A DNA stretch of 64,000 bases from Streptomyces venezuelae (GCF_008642315.1 NZ_CP029192.1:4030001-4094000); one strand, 5' to 3'. Counted from the first letter of the stretch, positions 45,750-55,824 are shown. The notes: generated by a model from the sequence alone, not told the origin. A program made the numbers and translations.

Positions 45750-46925
45750 ATGCCCTCTGAAAGCGCAGTAGAAGAGCAGCCGGAGCCGCGGGACGCGGAG
45801 GAGATCCAGTCGGCCCGCCGCCGTGCCGCCGCCGCGGGAGCCGCCCGGACCCTGCACCGTTCCGTCCTGAGCATCCCCCTCACCGAGCGCCTGTCGGCGC
45901 TGGCGGCCGCGGCTCCCGAGGTGGTCGGCCCCGAGGACCCCACCGATGTGTACGGCAACGCCGTCGTCGCCGCCCTGGAGGGCGAGGTCGCGCGGCTGCT
46001 CGGCAAGGAGGACGCCGCGTTCTTCCCTACCGGCACGATGGCGCAGCAGGTGGCGTTGCGCTGCTGGGCGGGCCGTACGGGGAACGCGACCGTGGCGCTG
46101 CACCCCAAGGCGCATCCCGAAGTGCACGAAGGGTCCGCGTTCTCCGTGGTCAGCGGATTGCGGACGGTGCATCCGACGGACGGGCCGCGGCTGCCGACGG
46201 CGGACGAGGTACGGGACTTCGAGGAGCCGTTCGGGACGCTGATGCTCGAACTGCCGCTCCGGGACGCCGGTTTCGTCCTGCCGGAGTGGGAGGAGCTGGA
46301 GGCGGTCGTGGCGGCGGCCCGCGAGAGGGACGCGGTGGTGCACTTCGACGGCGCCCGCCTGTGGGAGTGCACACCACGATTCGGCCGCGGTCTCGCGGAG
46401 ATCGCCGGCCTCGCCGACTCCGTGTACGTGTCGTTCTACAAGTCCCTGGAGGGGCTGAGCGGCGCCGCGCTGGCCGGCCCGCGCACGCTCGTCGAGGAGG
46501 CGAGGGTGTGGCGCCACCGCTACGGAGGGCAGCTGTTCCAGCAGTTCCCCGTCGCGGTCTCGGCCCTCCTCGGCCTGAAGCACACGCTGCCCCGGCTGCC
46601 GGAGTACGTCGCCCACGCGCGCGTGGTCGCCGACGCGCTGCGCGAGGGGTTCGCGGCCGCGGGCGTGCCCTGGTCGCGCGTGCACCCGGAGCCCCCGCAC
46701 ACCCACCAGTTCCAGGTGTGGCTGCCGTACGCCCCCGACGTACTGAACGAGGCCTGCCTCGGGCAGGCCGAGGAGACCGGCACGCTGCTCTTCGGTCGCT
46801 GGTTCCCTGACGGGCCGCCCGGCCTCTCGGTCACGGAGGTCACCGTGACCGAGGAGGGCCTCAAGTGGACGGCCCATGACGTCAGGGAAGCGGTCGCGGA
46901 GTTCGTACGCCGGATCCCCGCGTGA
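45750..46925 (+). CDS. low-specificity L-threonine aldolase / beta-eliminating lyase family PLP enzyme
   Basis: A 391-residue fold type I PLP enzyme. Motifs include DVYGN near 67, FFPTGTMAQQVAL, HPKAHPEVHEGSAF, VHFDGARLWE, and the PLP lysine Lys231 in VSFYKSLEGLSGAALAG. Length is longer than E. coli LtaE by an N-terminal extension of about 30 residues. Probable reaction is threonine to glycine and acetaldehyde. GGAGG lies directly against the ATG, so the true Shine-Dalgarno is unclear. The 3' end overlaps the small gene on the other strand. Confidence 0.88.
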   Translation: MPSESAVEEQPEPRDAEEIQSARRRAAAAGAARTLHRSVLSIPLTERLSALAAAAPEVVGPEDPTDVYGNAVVAALEGEVARLLGKEDAAFFPTGTMAQQVALRCWAGRTGNATVALHPKAHPEVHEGSAFSVVSGLRTVHPTDGPRLPTADEVRDFEEPFGTLMLELPLRDAGFVLPEWEELEAVVAAARERDAVVHFDGARLWECTPRFGRGLAEIAGLADSVYVSFYKSLEGLSGAALAGPRTLVEEARVWRHRYGGQLFQQFPVAVSALLGLKHTLPRLPEYVAHARVVADALREGFAAAGVPWSRVHPEPPHTHQFQVWLPYAPDVLNEACLGQAEETGTLLFGRWFPDGPPGLSVTEVTVTEEGLKWTAHDVREAVAEFVRRIPA

Positions 46926-47109
46926 GGCGGGCCAGGGCGGCGCGGACCCTGCCACGGGCCGGGCGTTCCGCGAGGACCGCGCGGAAGCGGCCGTAGTCGC
47001 GGACCTCGCGGACGGCCTGCCAGTCGTGCTGTCCGGGCGCGGGCGGCGTCGGTCCGCCGTGCTGTGCGGCGCGGTAGGAGTCGAGGAGGAACTGCTGGGT
47101 GACGCTCAT
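46882..47109 (-). CDS. small conserved hypothetical protein
   Basis: A 75-residue soluble protein: SVTQQFLLDSYRAAQHGG, a Pro-rich HDWQAVREVRDYGRF segment, then a very basic RPARGRVRAALARLTRG end. TACTAT lies in an AT-rich promoter-like stretch upstream on the minus strand near 47133. It is divergent from the ArsR-type regulator. No known domain; the basic tail may contact nucleic acid. Confidence 0.65.
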   Translation of the reverse strand: MSVTQQFLLDSYRAAQHGGPTPPAPGQHDWQAVREVRDYGRFRAVLAERPARGRVRAALARLTRGSGVRTPRPLP

Positions 47110-47293
47110 GACGAATACCCTCTCGGTGTAAATAGTACTTAACGGACATTGTTGGGCCGGTCGTGCCTCGGCTCGGTCGTCGACGGGGAGTCGACAGGGA
47201 CGGGTGGGGTGAGGGGCGGGCTCGGCGACGGCGGCGCTGCCGTGCCTCCCGATGACCACAAGCCTGCTCCCGCCGCACCGCCCGCGTCGCGCC

Positions 47294-47314
47294 GATTGAC
47301 GGCGCTCGTCAATC
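47294..47314. promoter_or_regulatory. inverted repeat upstream of the ArsR-type regulator
   Basis: GATTGACG (47294-47301) and CGTCAATC (47307-47314) are perfect arms around a 5-nt spacer, 39 bp before the regulator start. A likely site for the regulator itself or a divergent repressor of the small gene. Confidence 0.5.
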
Positions 47315-47353
47315 GACGGCCGCGCTGTCAGTGGGGAGGTGCACCATGGGGCC

Positions 47354-48460
47354 ATGAGCGTGAGCATCGACATCAGCGGCCTTGCCCAGGAGCGGATCCA
47401 CGTCGTGCCCTCGCCCCTGTCCGAACTGGGCATGTCGCTGCACGCCCTGTCCGAGCCGGGCCACCACCCGGGGCTGCAGGGCTGGGTGACGGCCGTGTCC
47501 ACGCGTCTGGACCCCTGCCTCGCGGACCGCCTCTGCGAGGCCGACTTCCTGTGGCGCACGACGTTCTCCGACGTCTTCGCGCCGTTCGCTGCACTGCCGG
47601 GGCAGAGCGCGCTGCCGGGAGCCACGCTCGCCGAGGAGCTCGACCAGCTGGACAAGCTGAGCGATGAACAGTTCGTGGACGCCGCCCTGGAGTTCACCTG
47701 CCAGTCGACGTACTCGGAGCCGAACCGCAAGCTCCTCTCCGACCCCGTCGTCCAGCGGCGCGCCCTGGACCTGGCGGCCGCGCGCGGCCCGCACCAGGTG
47801 CGCTTCACCAAGCGCCTCCTGGAGGACCCGCCGGTCGTCCGCGCGTGGTTCCGCACACTCCTGGAGGACTGCGACGAGGCCTTCTTCGCCGACACCTGGG
47901 CCCGCGTGCACCACCAACTGGCCGCCGACGCCCGGCACAAGACCGAGCTGCTGCGGCGCAAGGGGCTCGCGGAGGCCCTGAAGGCCATCTCCGGAGCGGT
48001 GTCCCTGGACGAGAGCGGTCAGGTCATCACCGTGGACAAGATGGCCGACGGCCGGACCACCACCGGCTCCGGCGGCCTGGCGATCGTCCCGACCAGCCTC
48101 GGCTGGCCGCACCTGTGGGTGCTGCACCGCAGGGGCTGGCAGGCGTCGATCACGTACCCGATCAGCGCTCCCGGCCTCACCTCCCCGCCCACCGTGGAGC
48201 AGCTGACCCGCCGCATGTCCGCGCTCGCCCACCCGGTGCGGATGCGCCTGTGCCGCCACCTCGCGCGCGGGGCGTACACCACGAGTGAGCTGGCCGACGC
48301 GCATGGCATGACGGCGCCGGAGATATCCCGGCACCTGAGCGTCCTGAAGAAGGCGGACCTGATCACCACGCGCCGCCGGGGTCGCTATGTCCAGCACCAG
48401 CTGGACATCGGCGTCGTGTCCCGCCTGGGCAGCGACTTCATCGAGGGCGTGCTGCGCTAG
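47354..48460 (+). CDS. DUF5937-type ArsR-like transcriptional regulator
   Basis: A 368-residue protein. The long N-terminal sensor region (about 1-280) contains LGMSLHALSEPGHHPGLQGW and VHHQLAADARHKTELLRR. The C-terminal winged helix (about 288-350) has SALAHPVRMRLCRHLARGAYTTSELADAHGM and APEISRHLSVLKKADLI, typical of ArsR repressors without a metal site. The ATG lies 39 bp after an inverted repeat. The sensed molecule is unknown; adjacency to the small gene is the only context. Confidence 0.85.
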   Translation: MSVSIDISGLAQERIHVVPSPLSELGMSLHALSEPGHHPGLQGWVTAVSTRLDPCLADRLCEADFLWRTTFSDVFAPFAALPGQSALPGATLAEELDQLDKLSDEQFVDAALEFTCQSTYSEPNRKLLSDPVVQRRALDLAAARGPHQVRFTKRLLEDPPVVRAWFRTLLEDCDEAFFADTWARVHHQLAADARHKTELLRRKGLAEALKAISGAVSLDESGQVITVDKMADGRTTTGSGGLAIVPTSLGWPHLWVLHRRGWQASITYPISAPGLTSPPTVEQLTRRMSALAHPVRMRLCRHLARGAYTTSELADAHGMTAPEISRHLSVLKKADLITTRRRGRYVQHQLDIGVVSRLGSDFIEGVLR

Positions 48461-48494
48461 GCCCCGTCTCGGGGCTCGTCCCCCCGTCTCGGGG
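48460..48494. terminator. two tandem terminator hairpins between convergent genes
   Basis: GCCCCG-TCT-CGGGGC (48460-48474) is repeated as CCCCG-TCT-CGGGG (48481-48493). Direct repetition of the 18-bp unit CCCCGTCTCGGGGCTCGT gives two small hairpins in the gap between the regulator and the response regulator. Confidence 0.6.
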
Positions 48495-48504
48495 CTCGTA
48501 GGCC

Positions 48505-49176
48505 CTAGGAAGCGCCCCCGGCCCGCACGAGCCCCGTCTCGTACGCGAGGACCACCACCTGCACCCGGTCCCGCAGGTCCAGCTTGGTCAGGATGCGCCC
48601 GACGTGTGTCTTCACGGTCGCCTCCGACAGGACGAGCCGCGCCGCGATCTCGCCGTTCGAAAGGCCCTGGGCGACCAGCACCATGACCTCGCGCTCGCGG
48701 TCCGTGAGGCGCTCCAGGTGCTTGTGCTGCGGCTGGCCGCCGGCGTTCGGCAGCATCGGCGCGAAGCGGTCGAGGAGCCGGCGCGTGGTGGACGGCGCGA
48801 CCACCGCGTCACCGCTGTGCACGGAACGGATCGCGGCGAGCAGCTCCCCCGGGGGCACGTCCTTGAGCATGAAGCCGGACGCCCCGGCCTTCAGCCCCGA
48901 GAAGGCGTACTCGTCGAGGTCGAACGTGGTCAGGATCAGCACCTTCGGCGGGTTCTCGTCCTGGCAGATGCGCCGGGTCGTCTCCACGCCGTCCAGCTTC
49001 GGCATGCGGACGTCCATCAGCACCACGTCGACCTCGGTCCCGCGCAGCACCTCCAGGGCCTCCACGCCGTCGCCCGCCTCCGCGACGACCTCCATGTCCG
49101 GCTGGGCGGCGAGCACCATCCGGAACCCGGTGCGCAGCAGCACCTGGTCGTCGACGAGCATCACGCGGATCGACAT
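48505..49176 (-). CDS. NarL/LuxR-family response regulator
   Basis: A 223-residue regulator. Receiver: acidic MLVDDQVLLRTG, phosphoacceptor Asp55 (VVLMDVRMP) and Lys in FMLKDVPP. The LuxR domain has LTDREREVMVLVAQGLSNGEIAARL and SEATVKTHVGRILTKL. The ATG at 49176 is chosen because GGAAGGACCC precedes it; a TTG five codons upstream begins within that site. It follows its kinase by 35 bp. Confidence 0.93.
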   Translation of the reverse strand: MSIRVMLVDDQVLLRTGFRMVLAAQPDMEVVAEAGDGVEALEVLRGTEVDVVLMDVRMPKLDGVETTRRICQDENPPKVLILTTFDLDEYAFSGLKAGASGFMLKDVPPGELLAAIRSVHSGDAVVAPSTTRRLLDRFAPMLPNAGGQPQHKHLERLTDREREVMVLVAQGLSNGEIAARLVLSEATVKTHVGRILTKLDLRDRVQVVVLAYETGLVRAGGAS

Positions 49177-49211
49177 CAAGGGTCCTTCCAAAGGGCTGTG
49201 GGGTGACGTGC

Positions 49212-50414
49212 TCAGTGTGCGGGTTTCAGCGGCAGCAGCGCACTGATCCGGAAGCCGCCGCCGGGACGCGGCCCCGCGTCGAGCGTGCCGCCGACCATGC
49301 CGACCCGCTCGCGCATGCCGATCAGGCCGTGCCCGCTGCCGTCGGCCCCGCCGTCCTCGTACAGCTCGTGCGGGGCGCCCTTGCCGTCGTCCTCGACCAG
49401 CAGCCCCAGGCCGTCGTCGAAGTACACCAGGCGCACGCTCGCCCCGGCGTTCTCACCGCCGTGCTTGCGGGTGTTGGTGAGGGCCTCCTGCACGATGCGG
49501 TACGCGGTGAGCTCCACGCCGCTGGGCAGCGGGCGCGGGGTGCCCTCCACCTTGTAGTCGACGGGCAGGCCGGCCGTGCGGACCTGCTCGATGAGTTCGT
49601 CGAGCTGCTCGACGTCGGGCTGCGGGACGTACTCGCCGCTCTCCTCGGGCTCCCCGGTGCGCAGCACACCGAGCAGCCTGCGCATCTCCGCCAGCGCCTG
49701 GCGGCCGGTGCCGGAGATGGTCTCCAGGGCCTTCCTCGCCTGGTCGGGGGCGGCGTCAAGGACGTACGCGGCGCCGTCGGCCTGGACCACCATCACCGAG
49801 ACGTTGTGCGCCACGACGTCGTGCAGCTCGCGGGCGATGCGGGCCCGCTCGGCCGCCACGGCGACCTTCGCCTGCGCCTCGCGCTCCTTCTCCAGCCGGT
49901 CGGCGCGCTCCTCCAGCTGTGCGAAGTACGCCCGGCGGGTGCGGATGGAGTCGCCGAGGACCCAGGCGAGCACGAAGGGCACGATCTGGAACATCGTGAA
50001 GAAGACGAGCCCGAAGGTGGTGGTGTCCTGCGTGGGCCAGCGCATCATCGCCAGCGGGGCCGCGCACAGGCCGCCGATCAGCGCGAAGCGCGAGGCCCAG
50101 CGCGGTCCGTCGGCCGCGGCGGTGTAGACGATCACCAGCATCGCGAAGTTCGCGGGCATCGTCTCCACGTCGAGGACGAGCTGCAGGAAACCGATGACCG
50201 CGGTGAGCACCAGCATCTTCTCGGTGGCGCGTCGGCGCAGCGTCACGACCAGGGAGAGCCCGATGGCGATGGGGATCGAGAGGATCCGCGGCCCGCGGCC
50301 GCCGCCCTCGGACATGGACACCAGACCGATCCCGGAGATCCCGAGCAGGACGAAGGCCCAGAAGCCGTCGACCCATGTCGGGTGTCTGCGGAGGAAGTCA
50401 TAGAGGCGCTGCAC
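49212..50414 (-). CDS. sensor histidine kinase, DesK/NarX-like family
   Basis: A 400-residue kinase with five to six membrane helices (residues 15-155), a coil, phosphoacceptor His198 in ARIARELHDVVAHNVSVM, and an ATPase domain with VQEALTNTRKHGGENA and GHGLIGMRERVGMVGG. The start is GTG. It has no large periplasmic domain, so the signal is probably sensed in or near the membrane. It is cognate to the response regulator 35 bp downstream. Confidence 0.92.
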   Translation of the reverse strand: MQRLYDFLRRHPTWVDGFWAFVLLGISGIGLVSMSEGGGRGPRILSIPIAIGLSLVVTLRRRATEKMLVLTAVIGFLQLVLDVETMPANFAMLVIVYTAAADGPRWASRFALIGGLCAAPLAMMRWPTQDTTTFGLVFFTMFQIVPFVLAWVLGDSIRTRRAYFAQLEERADRLEKEREAQAKVAVAAERARIARELHDVVAHNVSVMVVQADGAAYVLDAAPDQARKALETISGTGRQALAEMRRLLGVLRTGEPEESGEYVPQPDVEQLDELIEQVRTAGLPVDYKVEGTPRPLPSGVELTAYRIVQEALTNTRKHGGENAGASVRLVYFDDGLGLLVEDDGKGAPHELYEDGGADGSGHGLIGMRERVGMVGGTLDAGPRPGGGFRISALLPLKPAH

Positions 50415-50520
50415 GTAACCCAGCGTAGGCAGGCCATCGGCGCCCTCGGGTCAACCGAAGGTCCGATCCGTAGCAGGTACATGTACTCCCCAAGGTGGAG
50501 GCCCGCTTAGCCTGCGGTCT

Positions 50521-51588
50521 GTGACGAACGACAAGGAAGTGCTAGGAACGGCCGCCCCGCGCGGCTGGCGCGAGGCCACGGAGGCCGCCCTGTACGGCCC
50601 TCAGGGCTTCTACCGCCGCCCCGAGGGCCCCGCCGCCCACTTCCGGACGTCCGTGCACGCCTCGCCCCTCTACGCGGACGCCGTGGCGCGTCTGCTGACC
50701 CTCCTGGACGCGGAACTCGGTCACCCGTACGAGGTGGCCTTCGTGGACATGGGGGCGGGACGCGGCGAACTCACCACGGCCGTCCTCGCCGCACTCCCCG
50801 CCGATGTGGCGGCACGCGTGCGTGCATACGCGGTGGACGTCGCCGAGCGCCCGGCGGACCTCGACCCGCGCATCGAGTGGCGGAACACTCCCCCGGCGGG
50901 TGTCACGGGCCTTCTGTTCGCCAACGAGTGGCTGGACAACGTCCCCCTGGACGTCGTCGAGGTGGCTGCCGACGGAGTGCCCCGCCGGATGCTCGTGGAC
51001 TCTGACGGCACCGAGACGGCGGGCGGGCCCGTGACGGGGCCGGACGCGGACTGGCTGGCACGCTGGTGGCCGCCGGCCCCCGAGCCGGGTCTGCGCGCGG
51101 AGATCGGGCGCCCCCGGGACGAGGCGTGGGCGGCCGCCGCGGCGACCCTGAAGCGCGGTCTCGCCGTCGCCGTCGACTACGCCCACACCAAGGGCACACG
51201 CCCGCCCTTCGGGACGCTGACGGGCTTCAGAGAGGGCCGCGAGACAGCACCAGTGCCGGACGGCAGCTGCGACATCACGGCGCATGTGGCGCTGGACGCC
51301 TGCGCGGCGGACGGCGCCGTGCTGCTCACCCAGCGGGCCGTACTCGGCGCGCTGGGAGTGAGCGGCGGCCGCCCACCGCTGGCGCTCGCCTCCAGCGACC
51401 CGGCGGCGTACGTACGCGCCCTCACGCGCGCGGGAGAGGCCGCCGAACTCACCGCGCCCGGCGGCCTCGGCGACTTCGGATGGCTGCTGCAGCCCGTGGA
51501 CGTCGCCCTGGACACGCTGTTCACCGACGACGTCCCGCCGGCCGACAGCGCCCTACTTGTCGATGTCGCCGACCACGAAGAACAGTGA
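50521..51588 (+). CDS. MidA/NDUFAF7-type SAM-dependent methyltransferase
   Basis: A 355-residue class I methyltransferase of the DUF185/MidA family. [20 protein letters not shown] precedes [18 protein letters not shown], the SAM glycine loop, and [18 protein letters not shown] is family-typical. The mitochondrial homologue NDUFAF7 dimethylates an arginine of the NuoD homologue, NDUFS2. Here it converges with nuoD2 and overlaps its 3' end by 36 nt, which supports the same role. GTG start with TAGCCT 7 bp upstream and no Shine-Dalgarno. Confidence 0.85.
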   Translation: MTNDKEVLGTAAPRGWREATEAALYGPQGFYRRPEGPAAHFRTSVHASPLYADAVARLLTLLDAELGHPYEVAFVDMGAGRGELTTAVLAALPADVAARVRAYAVDVAERPADLDPRIEWRNTPPAGVTGLLFANEWLDNVPLDVVEVAADGVPRRMLVDSDGTETAGGPVTGPDADWLARWWPPAPEPGLRAEIGRPRDEAWAAAAATLKRGLAVAVDYAHTKGTRPPFGTLTGFREGRETAPVPDGSCDITAHVALDACAADGAVLLTQRAVLGALGVSGGRPPLALASSDPAAYVRALTRAGEAAELTAPGGLGDFGWLLQPVDVALDTLFTDDVPPADSALLVDVADHEEQ

Positions 51589-52716
51589 CCCCAGGATCGC
51601 CACCATGTCCGCGACCAGCTGGCCCGGAAGCAGCTCGGCCAGCGCCTGGATGTTGTTGTACGAGGCCGAGCGCAGCTTGAGGCGGTACGGGGTCTTCTCG
51701 CCCTTGCTGACGAGGTAGTAGCCGTTGATGCCGAGGGGGTTCTCGGTCCACGCGTAGGTGTGCCCCTCCGGGGCCTTGAGGACCTTCGGCAGCCGCTGGT
51801 TGACCGGCCCCTGCGGCAGCTCGGCGATCCGGTCCAGGCAGGCGTCCGCGAGCGCGAGGGCGTTGTGGGTCTGCTCCAGGAGGCACTCGAAGCGGGCCAG
51901 ACAGTCGCCCTCCTCGCGCGTGACGACCTTCAGCGTGTCCTGGAGCTCGCCGTACGCCAGGTACGGCTCGTCGCGGCGCAGGTCGAAGTCGACTCCGGAG
52001 GCGCGGGCGATGGGACCGCTCACTCCGTAGGCGTGCACCGCCTCCGGACTGAGGACGCCTACGCCGCGCGTACGTCCCCGGAAGATCTCGTTGCCGAGCA
52101 CCAGACGGTCGTACACGTCCATGCGCGACCGCACCGACGCGACCGCCTCCCGCGCGCGGGAGGTCCATCCCGCGGGCAGGTCCTCCTTGAGACCGCCCAC
52201 GCGGTTGAACATGTAGTGCATCCGGCCGCCGGAGATCTCCTCCATCACGTTCTGGAGCTCCTCGCGCTCGCGGAACGCGTGGAACACCGGGGTGATGCCG
52301 CCCAGTTCGAGCGGGTAGGACCCGAGGAACATCAGGTGGTTCAGCACGCGGTTCAGCTCGGCGAGCAGCGTGCGCATCCACACGGCGCGCTCCGGGACCT
52401 CCATGCCGAGCATCCGCTCCACGGCCAGGACGACGCCCAGCTCGTTCGAGAACGCCGAGAGCCAGTCGTGGCGGTTGGCCAGCATCACGATCTGCCGGTA
52501 GTCCCGCGCCTCGAAGAGCTTCTCCGCACCGCGGTGCATGTAGCCGATCACCGGCTCCGCGTGCTGGATGCGCTCGCCGTCCAGGACCAGGCGGAGGCGG
52601 AGCACGCCGTGCGTGGACGGGTGCTGAGGGCCGATGTTGAGCACCATGTCGGTGCTCTCGGCCGCTCCGCCGATGCCGAGCGTGGTCTCCGTGGTGGTCT
52701 CCGTCGTGGGACTCAT
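51553..52716 (-). CDS. nuoD2: NADH-quinone oxidoreductase subunit D-like protein (NuoD2)
   Basis: A 387-residue protein of the 49-kDa/NiFe-hydrogenase large subunit family, peripheral arm of complex I near the quinone site. It has [26 protein letters not shown] with Arg62, [14 protein letters not shown] and [16 protein letters not shown]. Streptomyces carry the full nuo operon elsewhere and this copy is an orphan beside the MidA methyltransferase. Whether it replaces NuoD in complex I or has another partner is unknown. The ATG has no strong Shine-Dalgarno. It is divergent from the PH-domain pair. Confidence 0.93.
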   Translation of the reverse strand: MSPTTETTTETTLGIGGAAESTDMVLNIGPQHPSTHGVLRLRLVLDGERIQHAEPVIGYMHRGAEKLFEARDYRQIVMLANRHDWLSAFSNELGVVLAVERMLGMEVPERAVWMRTLLAELNRVLNHLMFLGSYPLELGGITPVFHAFREREELQNVMEEISGGRMHYMFNRVGGLKEDLPAGWTSRAREAVASVRSRMDVYDRLVLGNEIFRGRTRGVGVLSPEAVHAYGVSGPIARASGVDFDLRRDEPYLAYGELQDTLKVVTREEGDCLARFECLLEQTHNALALADACLDRIAELPQGPVNQRLPKVLKAPEGHTYAWTENPLGINGYYLVSKGEKTPYRLKLRSASYNNIQALAELLPGQLVADMVAILGSLFFVVGDIDK

Positions 52717-52771
52717 GGCCACAGTCTCTCGCACGCGCCGCCGTGTCAGCGGCCCTACGTACGCTTGAGCC

Positions 52772-53281
52772 ATGGACACGGGGACAGCGGGGCCGGCAGG
52801 ACCGGCACAGGAGCGGACCGAGCCGGTGTGGACCGGACTGCCGCGGGGGCTGCTGAAGCTGCGGCGGCTCCTGCTGGTGGTCTGGCTCGTGCCGCTCGCG
52901 GCGGCCGTCGGGATCCTGCTCGGCCTGTTCGCGGGCCCTGTCTGGGCCACGTTCGCGCTGGTGCCGCTCGCCGTCGTCGTCTGGGGCTGGCTGGTGCTCG
53001 GCCGGAACTGGCGCTCGTGGCGGTACGCGGAGCGGGCCGACGACCTGCTCATCAGCCGGGGCGTGCTCTGGCGCGAGGAGACGGTCGTCCCGTACGGCCG
53101 GATGCAGCTCGTCGAGGTGACGTCGGGCCCCGTGGAGCGCCGCTTCGGACTCGCGAGCGTCCAACTGCACACCGCGGCGGCGGCCACCGACGCGCGCATC
53201 CCGGGGCTGCTCCCCGAGGAGGCCGAGCGGCTGCGCGACCGGCTGACGGAGCTCGGCGAGGCCCGATCGGCGGGGTTGTGA
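52772..53281 (+). CDS. PH-domain membrane protein (YdbS-like)
   Basis: A 169-residue protein with two membrane helices (residues 31-75) followed by a bacterial PH domain (bPH2/DUF304) containing [22 protein letters not shown] and [14 protein letters not shown]. YdbS/YdbT pairs are membrane proteins of uncertain function in Bacillus, where they affect antimicrobial resistance. TACGCT lies 6 bp before the ATG and there is no Shine-Dalgarno, so a leaderless transcript is likely. The stop overlaps the next GTG (GTGA). Confidence 0.87.
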   Translation: MDTGTAGPAGPAQERTEPVWTGLPRGLLKLRRLLLVVWLVPLAAAVGILLGLFAGPVWATFALVPLAVVVWGWLVLGRNWRSWRYAERADDLLISRGVLWREETVVPYGRMQLVEVTSGPVERRFGLASVQLHTAAAATDARIPGLLPEEAERLRDRLTELGEARSAGL

Positions 53282-54675
53282 AGGGCGTACGGGGAGACGG
53301 GGCCGTGGAGGGCGTGCCCGCGGAGGGGGCCGCGGAGGGCGTACGGGAAGCGGCGGGCGAAGTCCGTCCCGGGACGGACGGCGCGGCGCCCGAGCGGCGC
53401 CTGCACCCCGTCACGCCGCTGCGCCGCGCGTGGGCGCCCTTCGCCGTCCTGGTGGGCTGGGCGGTCCACGACCCGAACGGCACGCAGCAGCGACTCTCCG
53501 CGCTGACCGCCACCACCCTGCTCCTCGGCAGCGCCGCCGTGGTCGTCGGCGGCGCGCTGTACGGCTTCCTGAGCTGGTGGTTCACGCACTTCTCGGTCAC
53601 CGACACGGAGCTGCGCATCCGTACCGGGCTGTTCTTCCGGCGCACCGCCCACATCCGCCTCGACCGGCTCCAGGCCGTCGACGTGACACGGCCACTGCTC
53701 GCACGCATCGCCGGAGTCGCCAAGCTCAAGCTGGACGTCGTCGGGGCGGAGAAGAAGGACGAGCTGGCCTACCTAGGCGAGCGCGAGGCGACCGAGCTGC
53801 GGGCCGAACTCCTCGCCCGGGCGGCCGGTTTCGTCCCCGAGGAGGCGCGCGAGGTCGGCGAGGCGCCGGTGCGGGGCCTGCTGCACGTACCGCCGCGCAT
53901 GCTCGCCCTCTCCGTGCTGCTCACCGGCGCTCCCTGGGGGATGCTTCTCGCCGCGAGCGTGGTGCCCGCCTTCATCTGGTTCGGCACGCACAGTCCGTGG
54001 ACGGTCCTTGGCGCCGCGGTCCCCATGCTGGGCGGCGCGTTCGCGAGCAGCGGCGGCCGCTTCATCAAGGAGTACGACTGGACGGTGGGTGAATCCCCCG
54101 ACGGCATCCGCATCGACCACGGGCTGCTCGACAAGGCCCATGAGACGGTGCCGCCCGGCCGGGTGCAGACGGTGCACGTGGTGCAGCCGCTGCTGTGGCG
54201 GCGGCGCGGCTGGGTGCGGGTGGAGCTGGACGTGGCGGGCTCGGCGAACAGCGTGCTGGTGCCGGTCGCGCCGCGCGAGCTCGCCGGAGAGGTGATCGGG
54301 CGGGTGCTTCCCGGTGTGCGCGTGCCGGAGGCCACGGACCTCGTGCGGCCACCCGCGCGTGCGGCGTGGTGCATGCCGCTCTGGTGGAAGGGGTACGGCC
54401 TCGCGGTCACCGACGAGGTCTTCGCGGCCCGGCACGGCCTGCTCAAACGCCGGCTGTCCCTCGTCCCGCACGCGAAGGTCCAGAGCGTACGGCTCTCCCA
54501 GGGCCCCTGGGAGCGGTTCAAGGGCGTCGCGGACGTACGGGTGGACACGGGGGCCAACAAGACGGTTGCGGCCCGCCTGCGCCCCTCGGACGAGGCGGCG
54601 GCACTCCTCCACGCGCAGGCGGACCGCTCCCGAACGGGCCGCAGAGAGGCCATCCCTGACCGCTGGATGGCCTGA
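53278..54675 (+). CDS. PH-domain membrane protein with repeated domains (YdbT-like)
   Basis: A 465-residue protein. Pairs of membrane helices alternate with bPH2 domains: first domain around [23 protein letters not shown], second around [23 protein letters not shown] and a third around [23 protein letters not shown]. The N-terminal 45 residues are Gly/Glu/Ala-rich. It is coupled to the YdbS-like gene by a GTGA overlap, so the two proteins probably form one membrane complex. A hairpin follows the gene. Confidence 0.87.
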   Translation: MKGVRGDGAVEGVPAEGAAEGVREAAGEVRPGTDGAAPERRLHPVTPLRRAWAPFAVLVGWAVHDPNGTQQRLSALTATTLLLGSAAVVVGGALYGFLSWWFTHFSVTDTELRIRTGLFFRRTAHIRLDRLQAVDVTRPLLARIAGVAKLKLDVVGAEKKDELAYLGEREATELRAELLARAAGFVPEEAREVGEAPVRGLLHVPPRMLALSVLLTGAPWGMLLAASVVPAFIWFGTHSPWTVLGAAVPMLGGAFASSGGRFIKEYDWTVGESPDGIRIDHGLLDKAHETVPPGRVQTVHVVQPLLWRRRGWVRVELDVAGSANSVLVPVAPRELAGEVIGRVLPGVRVPEATDLVRPPARAAWCMPLWWKGYGLAVTDEVFAARHGLLKRRLSLVPHAKVQSVRLSQGPWERFKGVADVRVDTGANKTVAARLRPSDEAAALLHAQADRSRTGRREAIPDRWMA

Positions 54676-54686
54676 GACCTAGGGAC

Positions 54687-54701
54687 CCGCCCTCGGGGCG
54701 G
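54687..54701. terminator. hairpin between convergent genes
   Basis: CCGCCC-TCG-GGGCGG (54687-54701) in the 30-bp gap between convergent stops. No U-tract. Confidence 0.5.
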
Positions 54702-54705
54702 AGCG

Positions 54706-55824
54706 CTACGCCCGGAGGGCCGTGCGCAGCTCCCCCACGTCGATCTGCTCCGTCTCGTCATGGGCCGTCAGGTCGATGACCTGCCCGGCACCACGCGCCG
54801 CGTCGCCCTCGGGCGCGGGCTTGAACTCGCCCTCGGTCTCCGCCTTGTGGACCGCGAGGGCCTCCTCGCCCACGACATCGGCGAGGTCCTCGTTCTGCAC
54901 GGACTCCAGCGCGGCCGGAGCGACGTTCTTCGTGCCGAAGAAGTCGAATCCGCCCTGGGGAGCCTGCCGTCGCGACTGCGCGGGCGGCGCGACGGCGACC
55001 GCGCGCTCGTGCCCGGCGTATCCATCGGCCGCCCCGGGCTTCCCCCGCGACTCGTCCTCCGCTTCCGGCGCGGCAGGAGTCATGCGGTCGAGCGCGGCGT
55101 TGGCCCGAAGGAACAGCGAGGGCGTGGGAGACGCCCCCGGCCTGGCTGAGGCCTGCGCACGCGCAGCGGGGGCCTCTCTACGTACGGCCGGTTCCGGACG
55201 CGGAGACTCCGTACGGGCGGATTCCGCACGCGCGGAAGACTCCGTAGGCGCGGGGGATTCCTTGCGCGCGGACGGCACCGGCGCCCCCGCCCGCACCGCG
55301 GGAACGAGGTCCTCGGCACCGGAACCGGAACTGGAACCGGAGGCCGGCAGCGCGGGCGGCGCCGGAGACGTCGCCTCGATGGCGAGCAGCCGCCGCCCCT
55401 CCAGGGCGCTGGCCCGCTCCGTCTCCGCGGTGGCGTACCGCCGCAGGAGCGCGGCGTGTTCGTTGCGCAGGGCCGCGAGCTCCGCGCGCTTGGCCCGCAG
55501 CTTCGTCTCGAGCCTGCCCCGCAGCTCGCGGGACTCGTCGAGGTCGGATTCGGCCTCGGCTATCCGTTCCTCGTAGCGCCATTCGTCGCTCGCCCGGGCG
55601 CGGGTGAGCTCGGCGACGCGCTTGCCGGCCGTCTGGTCCCAGCGGCGCATGACGACCGAGCCGACGACGGCAGCGGCGGCCGCGGCCGCGACGAGCCCGC
55701 GGAGCACGACCGGTTCCGCGAACATCCAGGCGCCGCCGGCGCTGAGAATCGAAACGCCTGCGACCGTCGAGGGAGGAAGCAGCCTGTGCAGGGGTGGGGA
55801 ATGGCGGTGGCGTCCACGTGGCAT
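54706..55824 (-). CDS. membrane-anchored coiled-coil protein of unknown function
   Basis: A 372-residue protein. Two hydrophobic segments (residues 21-37 and 42-58) are followed by a coiled coil (about 66-150) rich in Arg, Glu and Ala: RYEERIAEAESDLDESRELR, KLRAKRAELAALRNEHAALLRR. A long Ser/Pro/Glu-rich linker (about 160-230) contains RAESARTESPRPEPA, and a C-terminal acidic part ends EQIDVGELRTALRA. The layout recalls DivIVA- or cytoskeleton-linked scaffolds but I recognise no family. The ATG of MPRGRHR is used; upstream frames lack a signal. Confidence 0.75.
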   Translation of the reverse strand: MPRGRHRHSPPLHRLLPPSTVAGVSILSAGGAWMFAEPVVLRGLVAAAAAAAVVGSVVMRRWDQTAGKRVAELTRARASDEWRYEERIAEAESDLDESRELRGRLETKLRAKRAELAALRNEHAALLRRYATAETERASALEGRRLLAIEATSPAPPALPASGSSSGSGAEDLVPAVRAGAPVPSARKESPAPTESSARAESARTESPRPEPAVRREAPAARAQASARPGASPTPSLFLRANAALDRMTPAAPEAEDESRGKPGAADGYAGHERAVAVAPPAQSRRQAPQGGFDFFGTKNVAPAALESVQNEDLADVVGEEALAVHKAETEGEFKPAPEGDAARGAGQVIDLTAHDETEQIDVGELRTALRA

